From assembly GCF_049994905.1 (NCBI RefSeq), contig NZ_CP188258.1, forward strand, positions 2,604,001 through 2,668,000: DNA of 64,000 nt, written 5' to 3'. The position numbers were made by a program, and so were the translations under genes. Each line of letters starts with the position of its first letter. Position 1 is the first letter of the stretch. Below the pieces are notes generated by a model. It had not been told where the DNA came from. It worked only from the letters and a program-made list of their open reading frames with translations, and ran no database searches. Shown one piece after another: positions 28,309 through 36,895 of this stretch. This DNA comes from Diaminobutyricibacter sp049994905. GTDB taxonomy: Bacteria > Actinomycetota > Actinomycetes > Actinomycetales > Microbacteriaceae.

Positions 28309-28329
28309 GTTGAGTCGTGTACGCTCAAC
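28309..28329. promoter_or_regulatory. HAIR-like (HspR) operator
   Basis: GTTGAGT-N7-GCTCAAC matches the HspR HAIR consensus CTTGAGT-N7-ACTCAAG at 12 of 14 arm positions with the exact spacing. It sits 22 bases upstream of the ClpC-like start codon on the - strand. Confidence 0.75.
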
Positions 28330-28420
28330 TTCAACAACCGGGACGTGCGGTTATTCCCGCGAAATACGCTCAATGTCGCGCGTCGCGAAAAACACGAGGA
28401 GCGCAAACGCGATCCTTCCT

Positions 28421-28449
28421 TATTTGCACTTATCGGATAAACGCAAATA
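28421..28449. promoter_or_regulatory. AT-rich near-perfect dyad before the Fic gene
   Basis: TATTTGCACTTATC and GATAAACGCAAATA are 14-base arms around a single central G, matching at 12 of 14 positions. It ends 18 bases before the Fic ATG, in the most AT-rich stretch of the area, so it would overlap the core promoter. This is the typical layout of an autoregulatory operator. Confidence 0.65.
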
Positions 28450-28467
28450 TGGGTTATCGTTATTTCC

Positions 28468-29739
28468 ATGTCGGAACTGGTTCGGAGCGATACCTCGTGG
28501 CCGGCGCTCACCTCAGAACCGCGACCCTGGACGTCTCGATATAGCCGTGATGATCTCACGCGGAGCCAGTGGGAGAACAGTCGCGGGCCATACCGAGCGG
28601 CCATCACTCCTCTCATCGCCGAACTCGCTGTTCCGGTGAGCGCGGACGTGGCGGCGGAGTCAGCTGAGGCGTCAGCGCTGCTCACACGTTTTGACGCCGA
28701 GATGGGCACTGCAGTGCTCCCGTTCGCATCCATCCTCCTGCGTAGCGAGTCAGCGTCCTCTTCTCAGATCGAGAACCTCACGAGTGGAGCACGCGCCATT
28801 GCCGAAACCGAACTCGGCGAGCGCGACACCGGAAACGCATCGCTCATCATCCGCAATGTGTACGCGATGCAGGCTGCGCTGTCCTTGTCCGATCGCATCC
28901 ACAGCGACAGCATCATCGCCATGCACGCCGCGCTGCTTTCCGACCACGTCCCGGAAATCACCGGCGCCTTTCGGGGCGAGCAGGTATGGATCGGCGGGTC
29001 AAACCTCAGCCCCCACGGCGCCACCTTCGTTCCTCCGCACCAAGACCGCGTTCCGGCAGCCATAGACGACCTCGTCGCGTTCATAGGCCGAACAGACGTG
29101 CCTCCTCTCACCCAGGCTGCGGTCGCTCACGCGCAGTTCGAGACAATCCACCCCTTCCCCGACGGCAACGGCCGCACTGGTCGCGCCCTGGTTCAGGCGA
29201 TGCTCCGCAGTGCCCGCACAACCACAAATGTTGCGGTTCCGGTCTCTGCCGGACTCCTGCGCGACGTGAACGGCTACTTCGACGCACTCGACGCATACCG
29301 AAACGGTGAACTCGATCCGATCGTGAGAGCTTTCTCCGCAGCGGCAGGGTTCGCCGTCCGAAACGGACGCGCCCTGGTTGCGGACTTTCAGCAGATCCGT
29401 CTCGACTGGCAAGAATCCCTGTCCGGGATACGGTCCGACCACTCCGGCCGCCGACTCGCCCTCCTCGCGATCGAGCACCCCGTCATCAATGGCCATCTCG
29501 CGACCGTCAGTCTGGGTATCTCTGCCGCGTCGGCATATCGCGCACTGGACACGCTTGTAGAGCGCGGAATCCTCCACCCCACCAACTCGAAGAAACGGAA
29601 CCGAATCTGGATCGCCGACCGAGTGATCACGGCGCTCGACGCGTTCGCCGCGCGAGCGATTCGTACCCAAGCCGTTGCCTCGTCCGGTGAACCGGCGTCG
29701 GGCGACCCCTCCGCTGGAACTACCCCGTCGACAGCCTGA
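28468..29739 (+). CDS. Fic-domain AMPylase-type protein (N-terminal inhibitory motif)
   Basis: The 423-residue protein has the complete Fic active-site motif HPFPDGNGRTGR, with catalytic His228. An N-terminal inhibitory motif of the form S-x-x-x-E-N lies at Ser98 to Asn103, placing it among class II Fic enzymes held inactive by their own glutamate. Fic enzymes usually transfer AMP to a Ser, Thr or Tyr of a target. The C-terminal third (about 310-400) looks like a winged helix-turn-helix (ISAASAYRALDTLVERGIL), as in many Fic/DOC proteins, and could bind the dyad upstream. Its last 20 bases overlap the end of the convergent PBP gene. Confidence 0.88.
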   Translation: MSELVRSDTSWPALTSEPRPWTSRYSRDDLTRSQWENSRGPYRAAITPLIAELAVPVSADVAAESAEASALLTRFDAEMGTAVLPFASILLRSESASSSQIENLTSGARAIAETELGERDTGNASLIIRNVYAMQAALSLSDRIHSDSIIAMHAALLSDHVPEITGAFRGEQVWIGGSNLSPHGATFVPPHQDRVPAAIDDLVAFIGRTDVPPLTQAAVAHAQFETIHPFPDGNGRTGRALVQAMLRSARTTTNVAVPVSAGLLRDVNGYFDALDAYRNGELDPIVRAFSAAAGFAVRNGRALVADFQQIRLDWQESLSGIRSDHSGRRLALLAIEHPVINGHLATVSLGISAASAYRALDTLVERGILHPTNSKKRNRIWIADRVITALDAFAARAIRTQAVASSGEPASGDPSAGTTPSTA

Positions 29740-32338
29740 CAGGCGAGTCCGTCGGCGCCTGAGACCCTTCGCCGGGCGCAACTGCGGTCACGATCGCGTT
29801 CGGGTCGCTCCTGCCTGTGCCCTTGACTGTCACGTTCGTGAAGCCGGCCGCAGCCAGCGAAGACTCGGCATTCGCCACGGTCTGTCCGACCAGCCCGCTC
29901 GGGATGGTCCCCGTGGCGCCCGGGGTCGCGGTCTGCGCGCCGCTTCCGTTGCTCACCTGGATCGTGATCGAATCGCCCGAGCTCACCTGGCTTCCGGCCG
30001 ACGGGTTCGTCGACGCGACCTGACCGGCCGGCTGCGAACTGTCGACCGGTGTCGCGTCGATCGTCGCGGTGAGGCCGAGGTTCTGCAGTTCGGACTGGGC
30101 CGCCTGCGGGGCCTGGCCTGAGACATCCGGAACAGTGAGCTGCGTGCCGTAGAGCTGCGCATCCGACGGAGCGGTGAAGGGGTTACCGCCGTAGACGGCG
30201 TTGATCGCCTGGAGGATCGGCCGCGCGATCTCGAATTTGACGTTGCCGCCGCCGACACCGTTGAAGGTGAGGCTGCGCAGCGGGGTCGCACCGGAGACGT
30301 TGCCCACCCAGGTCGCGGTGGACACCTTGCTGGTTGAAGTCACGAGCCAGTTCTGCAGGGAGTTGTCGGTCGTGCCCGTCTTGCCCATGATCGGCACGCC
30401 ATCCTGCGGGTTCGCGCTCGCTGCCGTTCCTCCCCCGCGCAGCACGCCCTGCAGGGCGTACGTCACGCCGGCTGCGATGTTCGGGGCCAGCCCCTGCGTG
30501 CACTTCGACGGGGTGACGGCGTGGGCCGACCCGTCGGCGTTGACCACCCGGTCGATCGCGATGGGAGTGCAGACCACGCCGCCGTTCGCGATGCCCGCAT
30601 AGGCGGTGGCCATCGTCAGCGGCGAAATGTAGTTGGTGCCGAGCACCATCGATGGAAAGGAATTCAGCGGATTGTGCGTGGACGCCGGATGCACATCCAG
30701 ACCTTTGGCTGCGTTCAGGATGGAGCACAGGTCGAGCTTCGTCGCCATCATCGCGAAGGCCGAGTTCACCGACGCTGCTGTCGCGTCCAGCACCGACAGG
30801 TAGCCGGCCGAGCCCTCATCGTTGGACACCTGCCAGTCCGGCCCCGCGATGTTGGCACAGGTGTTCGTGAAGTCGGAGGTCGGGAAGTCGAAATGAGTCG
30901 CGTCGATCGTCTCATTGAGACTGTGCCCGGCTTCGAGCCAGGCCGCGAGGTCGAAAGCCTTGAACGTCGAGCCGGTCTGGAATCCCTGCGAGCCGCCGTA
31001 CGCCTCATCCGTGTTGTAGTTGACGGCCGTCGTGCCGGGGACGCTCTGGTCGGTGTTGTTGAACGAACGGTTCTCGACCATCGTGAGGATGCGCCCCGTG
31101 CCCGTCTCGGTCGAGACGTTCGATGCGCCGAGGTCGATGCCGGATTGCGACGCTGGAATGTAGGAACTCAGAGACTTCTGGGCGGCCGACTGCAGGTCGA
31201 GGTTGAGCGTGGTGTAGATCTTCAGGCCACCACGGTTGAGTGTCGCCCACCGGTCGGACGAGGTCGCGCCGAACGCCGGGTCGTTGAGCACGACGTCGCG
31301 CACGTAGTCGCAGAAGAAGGCTGCGTTGTACTGGGCGGCTGTGGCACAGCCTGACGTTGTCGGCGAGATCACGGGCTTCACGGGTGTCGCCTTGGCCGCC
31401 GTGCGCTGTGCCGCTGTGATCTTGTGGTTGACGTACATGCGGTCGAGCACGTAGTCGCGGCGTTCCTTGGTCAGCTTGTAGCCGTTCGCGGCTCCGTTGG
31501 CTGTGTCCTTGGGCTGGTCGATGCGCAGGTTCGACGGATTGTTCAGGATGGCCACCAGGGTCGCCGCCTGCACGACGTTCAGCTGCGAGGCCGAGGTGCC
31601 GAAGTAGTAATGCGCCGCGCTTTCGATCCCGTAGATCTGGCCACCGAAGCCGACAACGTTGAGATAACCCATCAGGATCTGGTTCTTGCTGTACTCCTTC
31701 TCGAGCCCGACGGCGTATCGCATCTCCTGTACCTTGCGTGTCAGGGTGACCCCCGCTGCGTTCTGGTAGCAGGACTGCACCGCTTTCGCATCGGTGAGGG
31801 CGTCGCACTGCTGTACTTCGACGTTCTTCACATACTGCTGGGTGATGGAGGAACCGCCCTGCAGCGAGCCGCCGCTGACGGTCGAGAGCGCTCCGCGCAC
31901 CGTTCCGAGGATGTCGACGGCGCCTTCCGAATAGAACCGCGGGTCCTCTGCGGCGATCGTCGCATCCTTGACGGTCTGCGCGACCGCGTTCCACGACACG
32001 TTCACACGGTTCTGCGCGTAGAACGACGCGATCGGAACCTCGACTCCACCCTTCTTCGCATAGAGCGCCGAGTCCTGTGCGAATGGTGCGATCTTGAGTT
32101 CGGACGGGAGCTGGTTGAAGCCGTTGATCCCCGCAGACGCGGCCGCACCCACTCCCAGAAGACCCGGGAGCACGGCGGCCGCCACCAGCACCGCAGCCAT
32201 CAGGCAGGCGACGCCGATCTGTGCGAACACGCCCAGACGGGTGCGCGCGGGGGTGATCTCGTAACGCCGCAACGGGTCGAGCCGCCGGGAAAGGTCGGCC
32301 ATCCGGTCGCGACGGAAGGAGTGCGGGGAGGTGTCCAC
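29720..32338 (-). CDS. Class A penicillin-binding protein with two PASTA domains
   Basis: The 872-residue bifunctional peptidoglycan synthase has a short cytoplasmic tail and one membrane helix (about 36-70). The GT51 glycosyltransferase domain carries ATIAAEDPRFY and GGSSITQQYVKN. The transpeptidase domain has the three expected motifs: the STFK active-site Ser in QTGSTFKAF, SVN, and KTG in MGKTGTTD. Two PASTA repeats follow at the C-terminus (TVPDVSGQAPQAAQSELQ and IPSGLVGQTVANAESSLA), separated by a Ser/Gly linker. It acts on the outer face of the membrane in cell-wall synthesis. The start is a GTG. Confidence 0.92.
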   Translation of the reverse strand: MDTSPHSFRRDRMADLSRRLDPLRRYEITPARTRLGVFAQIGVACLMAAVLVAAAVLPGLLGVGAAASAGINGFNQLPSELKIAPFAQDSALYAKKGGVEVPIASFYAQNRVNVSWNAVAQTVKDATIAAEDPRFYSEGAVDILGTVRGALSTVSGGSLQGGSSITQQYVKNVEVQQCDALTDAKAVQSCYQNAAGVTLTRKVQEMRYAVGLEKEYSKNQILMGYLNVVGFGGQIYGIESAAHYYFGTSASQLNVVQAATLVAILNNPSNLRIDQPKDTANGAANGYKLTKERRDYVLDRMYVNHKITAAQRTAAKATPVKPVISPTTSGCATAAQYNAAFFCDYVRDVVLNDPAFGATSSDRWATLNRGGLKIYTTLNLDLQSAAQKSLSSYIPASQSGIDLGASNVSTETGTGRILTMVENRSFNNTDQSVPGTTAVNYNTDEAYGGSQGFQTGSTFKAFDLAAWLEAGHSLNETIDATHFDFPTSDFTNTCANIAGPDWQVSNDEGSAGYLSVLDATAASVNSAFAMMATKLDLCSILNAAKGLDVHPASTHNPLNSFPSMVLGTNYISPLTMATAYAGIANGGVVCTPIAIDRVVNADGSAHAVTPSKCTQGLAPNIAAGVTYALQGVLRGGGTAASANPQDGVPIMGKTGTTDNSLQNWLVTSTSKVSTATWVGNVSGATPLRSLTFNGVGGGNVKFEIARPILQAINAVYGGNPFTAPSDAQLYGTQLTVPDVSGQAPQAAQSELQNLGLTATIDATPVDSSQPAGQVASTNPSAGSQVSSGDSITIQVSNGSGAQTATPGATGTIPSGLVGQTVANAESSLAAAGFTNVTVKGTGRSDPNAIVTAVAPGEGSQAPTDSPVRLSTG

Positions 32339-32429
32339 GCTTCCACCGTCCCACCGATTTCCTTGTGTTTGCCTGACGCGACGGTGGGAAGCCTGTCTAA
32401 ACTTTCACAAAGCCTCGGCGCGCACGCAC

Positions 32430-32726
32430 CTATTTCACGGCGATGATGTCGATGGCGCGGATGTCCGGGTCCTGGGCGAGCAGATCGGGGGCCACTTGCC
32501 CGAGCGCCTTCGGGATCTCGCCGTTCAGGTGCGCCTGGCGGGCATCCTCGGTCTCGAAGGTGTCGAAGATGCCGTAGGTCGTGTCGTTCACCTTGAACGC
32601 GTACCACGTGACGGTCCCCTCCTCGGCGGCAGCGATCGCCTGGCCGCCTTCGAGGAACGCGCGGAGTTCGTCTCCTTTGCCGGGCTTCGCGTCGAGCAGT
32701 GCCAGAATTCCGAGTTTCACAGTCAT
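32430..32726 (-). CDS. Antibiotic biosynthesis monooxygenase-like (ABM) protein
   Basis: A 98-residue protein with the dimeric alpha/beta barrel pattern of the ABM/YgiN family: an N-terminal strand (KLGILALLDAKPGKGDEL), a central VTWYAFKVNDTTYGIFDTF, then HLNGEI and a closing strand. Members are small quinol or polyketide monooxygenases, or heme-degrading relatives. The ATG at 32726 has GGAGAAG upstream; the longer frame to 32882 crosses the sufS promoter region and is not credible. It is divergent from sufS. Confidence 0.8.
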   Translation of the reverse strand: MTVKLGILALLDAKPGKGDELRAFLEGGQAIAAAEEGTVTWYAFKVNDTTYGIFDTFETEDARQAHLNGEIPKALGQVAPDLLAQDPDIRAIDIIAVK

Positions 32727-32841
32727 CGTGCTTCTCCATTCGCAGCTTCCACCCCGAATGTACGCCGCCGCCGACACCTGGGCGCCGGCTCGCAACAATG
32801 TCACAGCCAGCACAAGCACCATTTCCTCGGCGTAGCCTTGG

Positions 32842-34146
32842 ATGATGACACTTGCCGACCCGACGACGCGAGCGCTGACCACCGTCGATGTCGAACGCCT
32901 GCGCCGCGACTTCCCGATCCTGCAGGAGCGGGTGAACGGGCACCCGCTCGTCTATCTCGACTCGGGTGCGACCTCGCAGCGTCCCCGCGCGGTGATCGAC
33001 GCCGAGGTCGGCTTCGCCGAGCACCACAACTCCGCCGTGCACCGGGGCGCACACACACTCGCCGCCGAGGCCACCGAGCTGTTCGAGGATGCGCGCACCA
33101 CGGTGGCACGCTTTGTCGGCGTCGGTCACGACGAGATCGTCTGGACGTCGAACGCGACCGAAGCGCTGAACCTCGTCGCCTACGCCATCTCGAACGCGAG
33201 CGTCGGCCGAGGCGGAGAGGCGGCCGAACGTTTCCGCCTGGGCCACGGCGACGAGATCGTCGTGACCGAGATGGAACACCACGCGAACCTCATCCCCTGG
33301 CAGGAGCTCGCGGCGCGCACCGGCGCGACGCTCCGGGTGATCCCGCTCACGGATGAGGGCCGGCTCGACCTCGCGGCGGCGGCCGGCGTGATCGGCGACC
33401 GCACCCGGCTGGTCTGCTTCACGCATGTCTCGAATGTGCTCGGCACCGTCAACCCGGTCGGGGAGCTGGTCGCCCTCGCCCATGCCGCGGGCGCACTCGC
33501 CGTACTCGACGCCTGCCAGTCGGTACCGCACCGCCCGCTCGACCTCCCTGCGCTCGACGTCGACTTCGCCGCATTCTCCGGCCACAAGATGCTCGGGCCG
33601 ACCGGGGTGGGCGTGCTCTACGGTCGCGCCGACCTCCTCAATGCGCTTCCGCCGTTCCTGACCGGCGGCTCGATGATCACCACGGTGACCCTGGACCACG
33701 CCGAGTATCTTCCGGCGCCGCAGCGGTTCGAGGCCGGAACGCAGCGCGTGTCGCAGGCGATCGGCCTGGCCGAGGCGGTCCGGTACCTCGACGGGGTCGG
33801 ACTGGACCGCATCCACGACTGGGAGTCCGCCCTCGGTCAGCGGCTCGTGACAGGCCTTGCCGGGATTCCGGGCATCCGGGTTCTCGGGCCGGGGCCCGGC
33901 CACGACCGGGCCGGGCTTGCGAGCTTCGACGTCGACGGAGTGCACGCGCACGATGTCGGCCAGTACCTCGACGACCTCGGAATCGCTGTTCGGGTCGGCC
34001 ATCACTGCGCACAGCCCCTGCACCGCCGCTTCGGGGTCACCGCCACGACCCGGGCGAGCACCTACCTGTACACGACCCCGGATGAGGTCGACACCTTTCT
34101 GAATGCCGTCGCCGACGTGCGCCCGTTCTTCGGAGTCGGGCGATGA
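32842..34146 (+). CDS. sufS: Cysteine desulfurase SufS
   Basis: The 434-residue PLP enzyme has LDSGATSQRP near the N-terminus, the PLP lysine in FSGHK (Lys249) and the catalytic cysteine in VGHHCAQPLHR (Cys389). The short loop before the cysteine defines group II (SufS) desulfurases. It removes sulfur from cysteine as a persulfide for Fe-S cluster assembly. The next gene, sufU, overlaps its stop by four bases and encodes the usual sulfur-accepting partner. The rest of the suf operon is not in this window. Confidence 0.92.
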   Translation: MMTLADPTTRALTTVDVERLRRDFPILQERVNGHPLVYLDSGATSQRPRAVIDAEVGFAEHHNSAVHRGAHTLAAEATELFEDARTTVARFVGVGHDEIVWTSNATEALNLVAYAISNASVGRGGEAAERFRLGHGDEIVVTEMEHHANLIPWQELAARTGATLRVIPLTDEGRLDLAAAAGVIGDRTRLVCFTHVSNVLGTVNPVGELVALAHAAGALAVLDACQSVPHRPLDLPALDVDFAAFSGHKMLGPTGVGVLYGRADLLNALPPFLTGGSMITTVTLDHAEYLPAPQRFEAGTQRVSQAIGLAEAVRYLDGVGLDRIHDWESALGQRLVTGLAGIPGIRVLGPGPGHDRAGLASFDVDGVHAHDVGQYLDDLGIAVRVGHHCAQPLHRRFGVTATTRASTYLYTTPDEVDTFLNAVADVRPFFGVGR

Positions 34147-34610
34147 GCGACCACGGCGCGGCCACGGCCGACGGGATGCCCCTGCGCGAGCTCTACCAGG
34201 AAGTGATCATGGATCACGCCCGCAAACCACACGGGTACGGGCTCACCGAACCGTCGGACGCCGAATCCCACCAGGTCAATCCGACCTGCGGTGACGAGGT
34301 GACGCTCCGCGTCCGCACGGATGCGTCGGGCGGGCGCGTAGAGACGGTGAGCTGGGAGGGCCACGGCTGCGCGATCTCGCAGGCGTCCGCATCCCTCCTG
34401 TTCGACGTCATCCGCGACCTCGACCGCGAAGCGGTGGACGCAAGGATCGGCGCGTTCCGTACCATGATGCAGTCGAAAGGCTCGATCGACGGCGACGAGG
34501 AACTGCTGGGCGATGCGGTCGTGCTCGCCGGGGCATCCCGGTACGTCGCACGCATCAAATGCGCGATGCTCGCCTGGGTCGCGCTCGAAGACGCCCTCAC
34601 CCGCGCCTGA
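34143..34610 (+). CDS. sufU: SufU-family Fe-S assembly sulfurtransfer protein
   Basis: The 155-residue IscU/SufU-type protein starts in an ATGA overlap with sufS. It has the three cluster or zinc-ligand cysteines expected of SufU: NPTCGDEV, GHGCAISQAS and RIKCAML. The longer loop between the second and third Cys (MMQSKGSIDGDEE) distinguishes SufU from IscU. SufU accepts persulfide from SufS in Gram-positive bacteria. A type 1 hairpin follows. Confidence 0.92.
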   Translation: MSDHGAATADGMPLRELYQEVIMDHARKPHGYGLTEPSDAESHQVNPTCGDEVTLRVRTDASGGRVETVSWEGHGCAISQASASLLFDVIRDLDREAVDARIGAFRTMMQSKGSIDGDEELLGDAVVLAGASRYVARIKCAMLAWVALEDALTRA

Positions 34611-34633
34611 CGCGGTCCGGGCCCTCGGCGCCT

Positions 34634-34696
34634 CGTCGAGTACAGGAAAAAGCACCCCAAAATCGCGATTCGGGGTGCTTTTTCCTGGGCTCGACG
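34634..34696. terminator. Long intergenic hairpin, type 1 (copy 4)
   Basis: CGTCGAGTACAGGAAAAAGC opens the left arm. The right arm ends TTTTTCCTGGGCTCGACG, so the outer stem has two mismatched positions while the inner AGCACCCC/GGGGTGCT is intact. It separates the convergent sufU and moaA genes. Confidence 0.85.
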
Positions 34697-34700
34697 GATC

Positions 34701-35768
34701 TCAGCCGCCGATGGCGCCCATGCTGCGGTCGGGGGGGATGAAGTCGGCCGCGTTGATGCCGTGGCCCGCCCATTTGCCCCACATCGCGCCGCGCCACCAC
34801 TGGGCGATCTCATCGTCGGTCGCTGTGCCGCGCAGCAGCGGCCGCAGGTCGGTCTCCTCGTCGCTGAAGAGGCACGAGCGCACCGTTCCTTCCGCGGTGA
34901 TCCTGGTGCGGTCGCAGTTCTCGCAGAACGGACGGGTCACCGAGGCGATGATGCCGACCGTGTGCGGTCCGCCGTCGACGGTCCACTCCTCAGCCGGTGC
35001 CGACGGGTCGTCGCGGCCGATCTCGGTCAGCGCGAAACGCTCCCCGAGCGTGCTGAGCAACTCCGCCGCCGTGACGAGGTTGTCGCGCGTCCAGGTGTGG
35101 TCGGCGTCGAGGGGCATCTGTTCGATGAAGCGCAGCCGGCATCCGTTGGCGATCGCCCACGACAGCAGGTCGGGCGCATCGTCGAGTGTCGATCGCATCA
35201 TCACCGCGTTGAGCTTCAGCGGGGCGAGTCCTGCTGCGTGCGCCGCTCGGATGCCCGCGAAGACCGAGTCGAGCCGGTCGCGGCGGGTGAGCTCCGCGAA
35301 ATGTTTGCGGTCGACGGTGTCGAGCGAGATGTTGATGCGGGTCAGCCCGGCGGCGACCAGGCGTGCGACGCGGTGCTCGAGTCCGACCGCGTTGGTCGTG
35401 ATCGACAGGTCGATACCCGGGGCGACGGCGGCGCTGCGCGCGATGATCTCCTCGAGGTCGGCACGCATCAGCGGCTCGCCGCCGGTGAACCGCACCTCGC
35501 GGATGCCGAGGTCGCGCACACCGATCTCGACGAGCCGTGCGATCTCGGCCGGAGTCAGCAGGTCTTCGCGCGCGATCGCGGGCAGCCCGGCCTCCGGCAT
35601 GCAGTAGGTGCAGCGCAGCGAACACTTCTCGGTGACGGATACGCGCAGGTCGCGGGCGACGCGGCCGAACCGGTCGACGAGCCCCGGGAGTTCCGGGCGA
35701 TCGGCAAGGCTCGGCATCTGCGCCGGGTCGCGACGGATACGTGGGATGCCCACGGTGACCTGGGTCAT
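34701..35768 (-). CDS. moaA: GTP 3',8-cyclase MoaA
   Basis: The 355-residue radical SAM enzyme has the CxxxCxxC cluster at Cys49, Cys53 and Cys56 (KCSLRCTYC). The C-terminal second 4Fe-4S cluster motif is FCENCDRTRIT followed by a later Cys in RSCLF, and the protein ends in Gly-Gly. It carries out the first step of molybdenum cofactor synthesis. This fits the nearby molybdenum-dependent CO dehydrogenase operon, though moaA is not part of that transcription unit. The ATG at 35768 is preferred to an upstream extension. Confidence 0.93.
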   Translation of the reverse strand: MTQVTVGIPRIRRDPAQMPSLADRPELPGLVDRFGRVARDLRVSVTEKCSLRCTYCMPEAGLPAIAREDLLTPAEIARLVEIGVRDLGIREVRFTGGEPLMRADLEEIIARSAAVAPGIDLSITTNAVGLEHRVARLVAAGLTRINISLDTVDRKHFAELTRRDRLDSVFAGIRAAHAAGLAPLKLNAVMMRSTLDDAPDLLSWAIANGCRLRFIEQMPLDADHTWTRDNLVTAAELLSTLGERFALTEIGRDDPSAPAEEWTVDGGPHTVGIIASVTRPFCENCDRTRITAEGTVRSCLFSDEETDLRPLLRGTATDDEIAQWWRGAMWGKWAGHGINAADFIPPDRSMGAIGG

Positions 35769-35813
35769 GGTGTCACTGTACGTCTTCGGTGGCACGCCAC
35801 CCAAAAACGCGCA

Positions 35814-36779
35814 TCAAGTCCACAGCGCGACATGCACCTTCGAACCCCGCCCGGACAGCCCCCGCGATCCGCCGGGGGCCACCATCGCGGCCGTGGCTTC
35901 GGCTGTCGTGACGAATCGCTGCAGGACGCGGGCGGTCAGGCTCGCCCGGCCACGGTCGAGGATCGTCGCCCACCACAGCCCACCCACCGGCGTGCCGGCA
36001 ACCGGCAGCCGGACCAGGGATCCGCCCTCCAGCTCGGCGGCGACCGCGTGCGCGAGGGCGAGCATGATCCCCTCACCGGCGCGCACGGCCGCCAGGGCGT
36101 CCGTCTCGCTCGTGAGCCGGACGACGCGCGGAACGCCCGCGAGATGGGTGAGCCAGCGGCCCTCCTCCGTCGGTTCCTCGATTCCGGCCGACCCGGCGAA
36201 CCACTGGTGGGCGAACAACTGCGCAAGCGGAATCGGGCCGTGCATGGAGGCCAGCCGGTGCGATCTCGCTGCGACGAGGATGCGCTGGTACCGCAGGAAC
36301 GGCACGACCTCCATCGTCGCTTCGTCCGCTTTGGAGGGGCGGGCGCCGAGCGCGATGTCGTAGGCGCGGTCCTTGAGCAGGGCTGCGACATCCGCTGCCG
36401 ACTCGACGACCACGTCGACGGATGCCGCCGGCACCCAGCGGGTGAACACGTCGAAGAGCCGGCCCGCCGCGTGTTCAGCGAACGCGGCCGTCGCGAGCAC
36501 GCGCAGTTCCGGGCGCGCGGCGTCGGCATGGGCGACGTCCCAGCGGGCCTGGTCGGCCAGAGCGACGATCTCCTGCGCGTGGTCTGCGAGCATCCGGCCG
36601 CCCGGCGTCAGCGCGATACCGCCGCCGGACCGAACGAACAGCGGGTCGCCGAGGTCCTGGCGGAGCGAAGCGAGGGCGGACGAGACCGCCGGTTCGCTGA
36701 TGCCGAGCTCGGCCGCGGCGGCGCGCAAAGACCCGAGTCTCGCTACCAGCGCGAAGGCCCTCAACTGGCTCAGCGTCAT
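35814..36779 (-). CDS. LysR-family transcriptional regulator, divergent from the cox operon
   Basis: The 321-residue protein has an N-terminal winged HTH of LysR type (LSQLRAFALVARLGSLRAAA, ISEPAVSSALASLRQDLG) and a periplasmic-binding-fold effector domain. It is transcribed away from coxM with 116 bases between starts, the classic position of a LysR activator of the adjacent operon. A role in CO or carbon-status control is inferred. An in-frame TTG six bases upstream of the ATG is a possible alternative start. Confidence 0.85.
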   Translation of the reverse strand: MTLSQLRAFALVARLGSLRAAAAELGISEPAVSSALASLRQDLGDPLFVRSGGGIALTPGGRMLADHAQEIVALADQARWDVAHADAARPELRVLATAAFAEHAAGRLFDVFTRWVPAASVDVVVESAADVAALLKDRAYDIALGARPSKADEATMEVVPFLRYQRILVAARSHRLASMHGPIPLAQLFAHQWFAGSAGIEEPTEEGRWLTHLAGVPRVVRLTSETDALAAVRAGEGIMLALAHAVAAELEGGSLVRLPVAGTPVGGLWWATILDRGRASLTARVLQRFVTTAEATAAMVAPGGSRGLSGRGSKVHVALWT

Positions 36780-36895
36780 CGACAAGGCGTCATAACCTTT
36801 CGCTTAACTCGATATTGACACTCGCATCAGGGCGGAGCAACACTTTCCCCAACGGGGGCTGCACATTGTCGTGCAGGCCCGCGAAGGAGTGCATT

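Noticed and set aside
36780..36895. LysR binding site and sigma-70 promoter for the cox operon
   Set aside because: TTGACA is present at 36815, but no convincing -10 follows at normal spacing and the dyad TAA-N8-TTA is too short to call.
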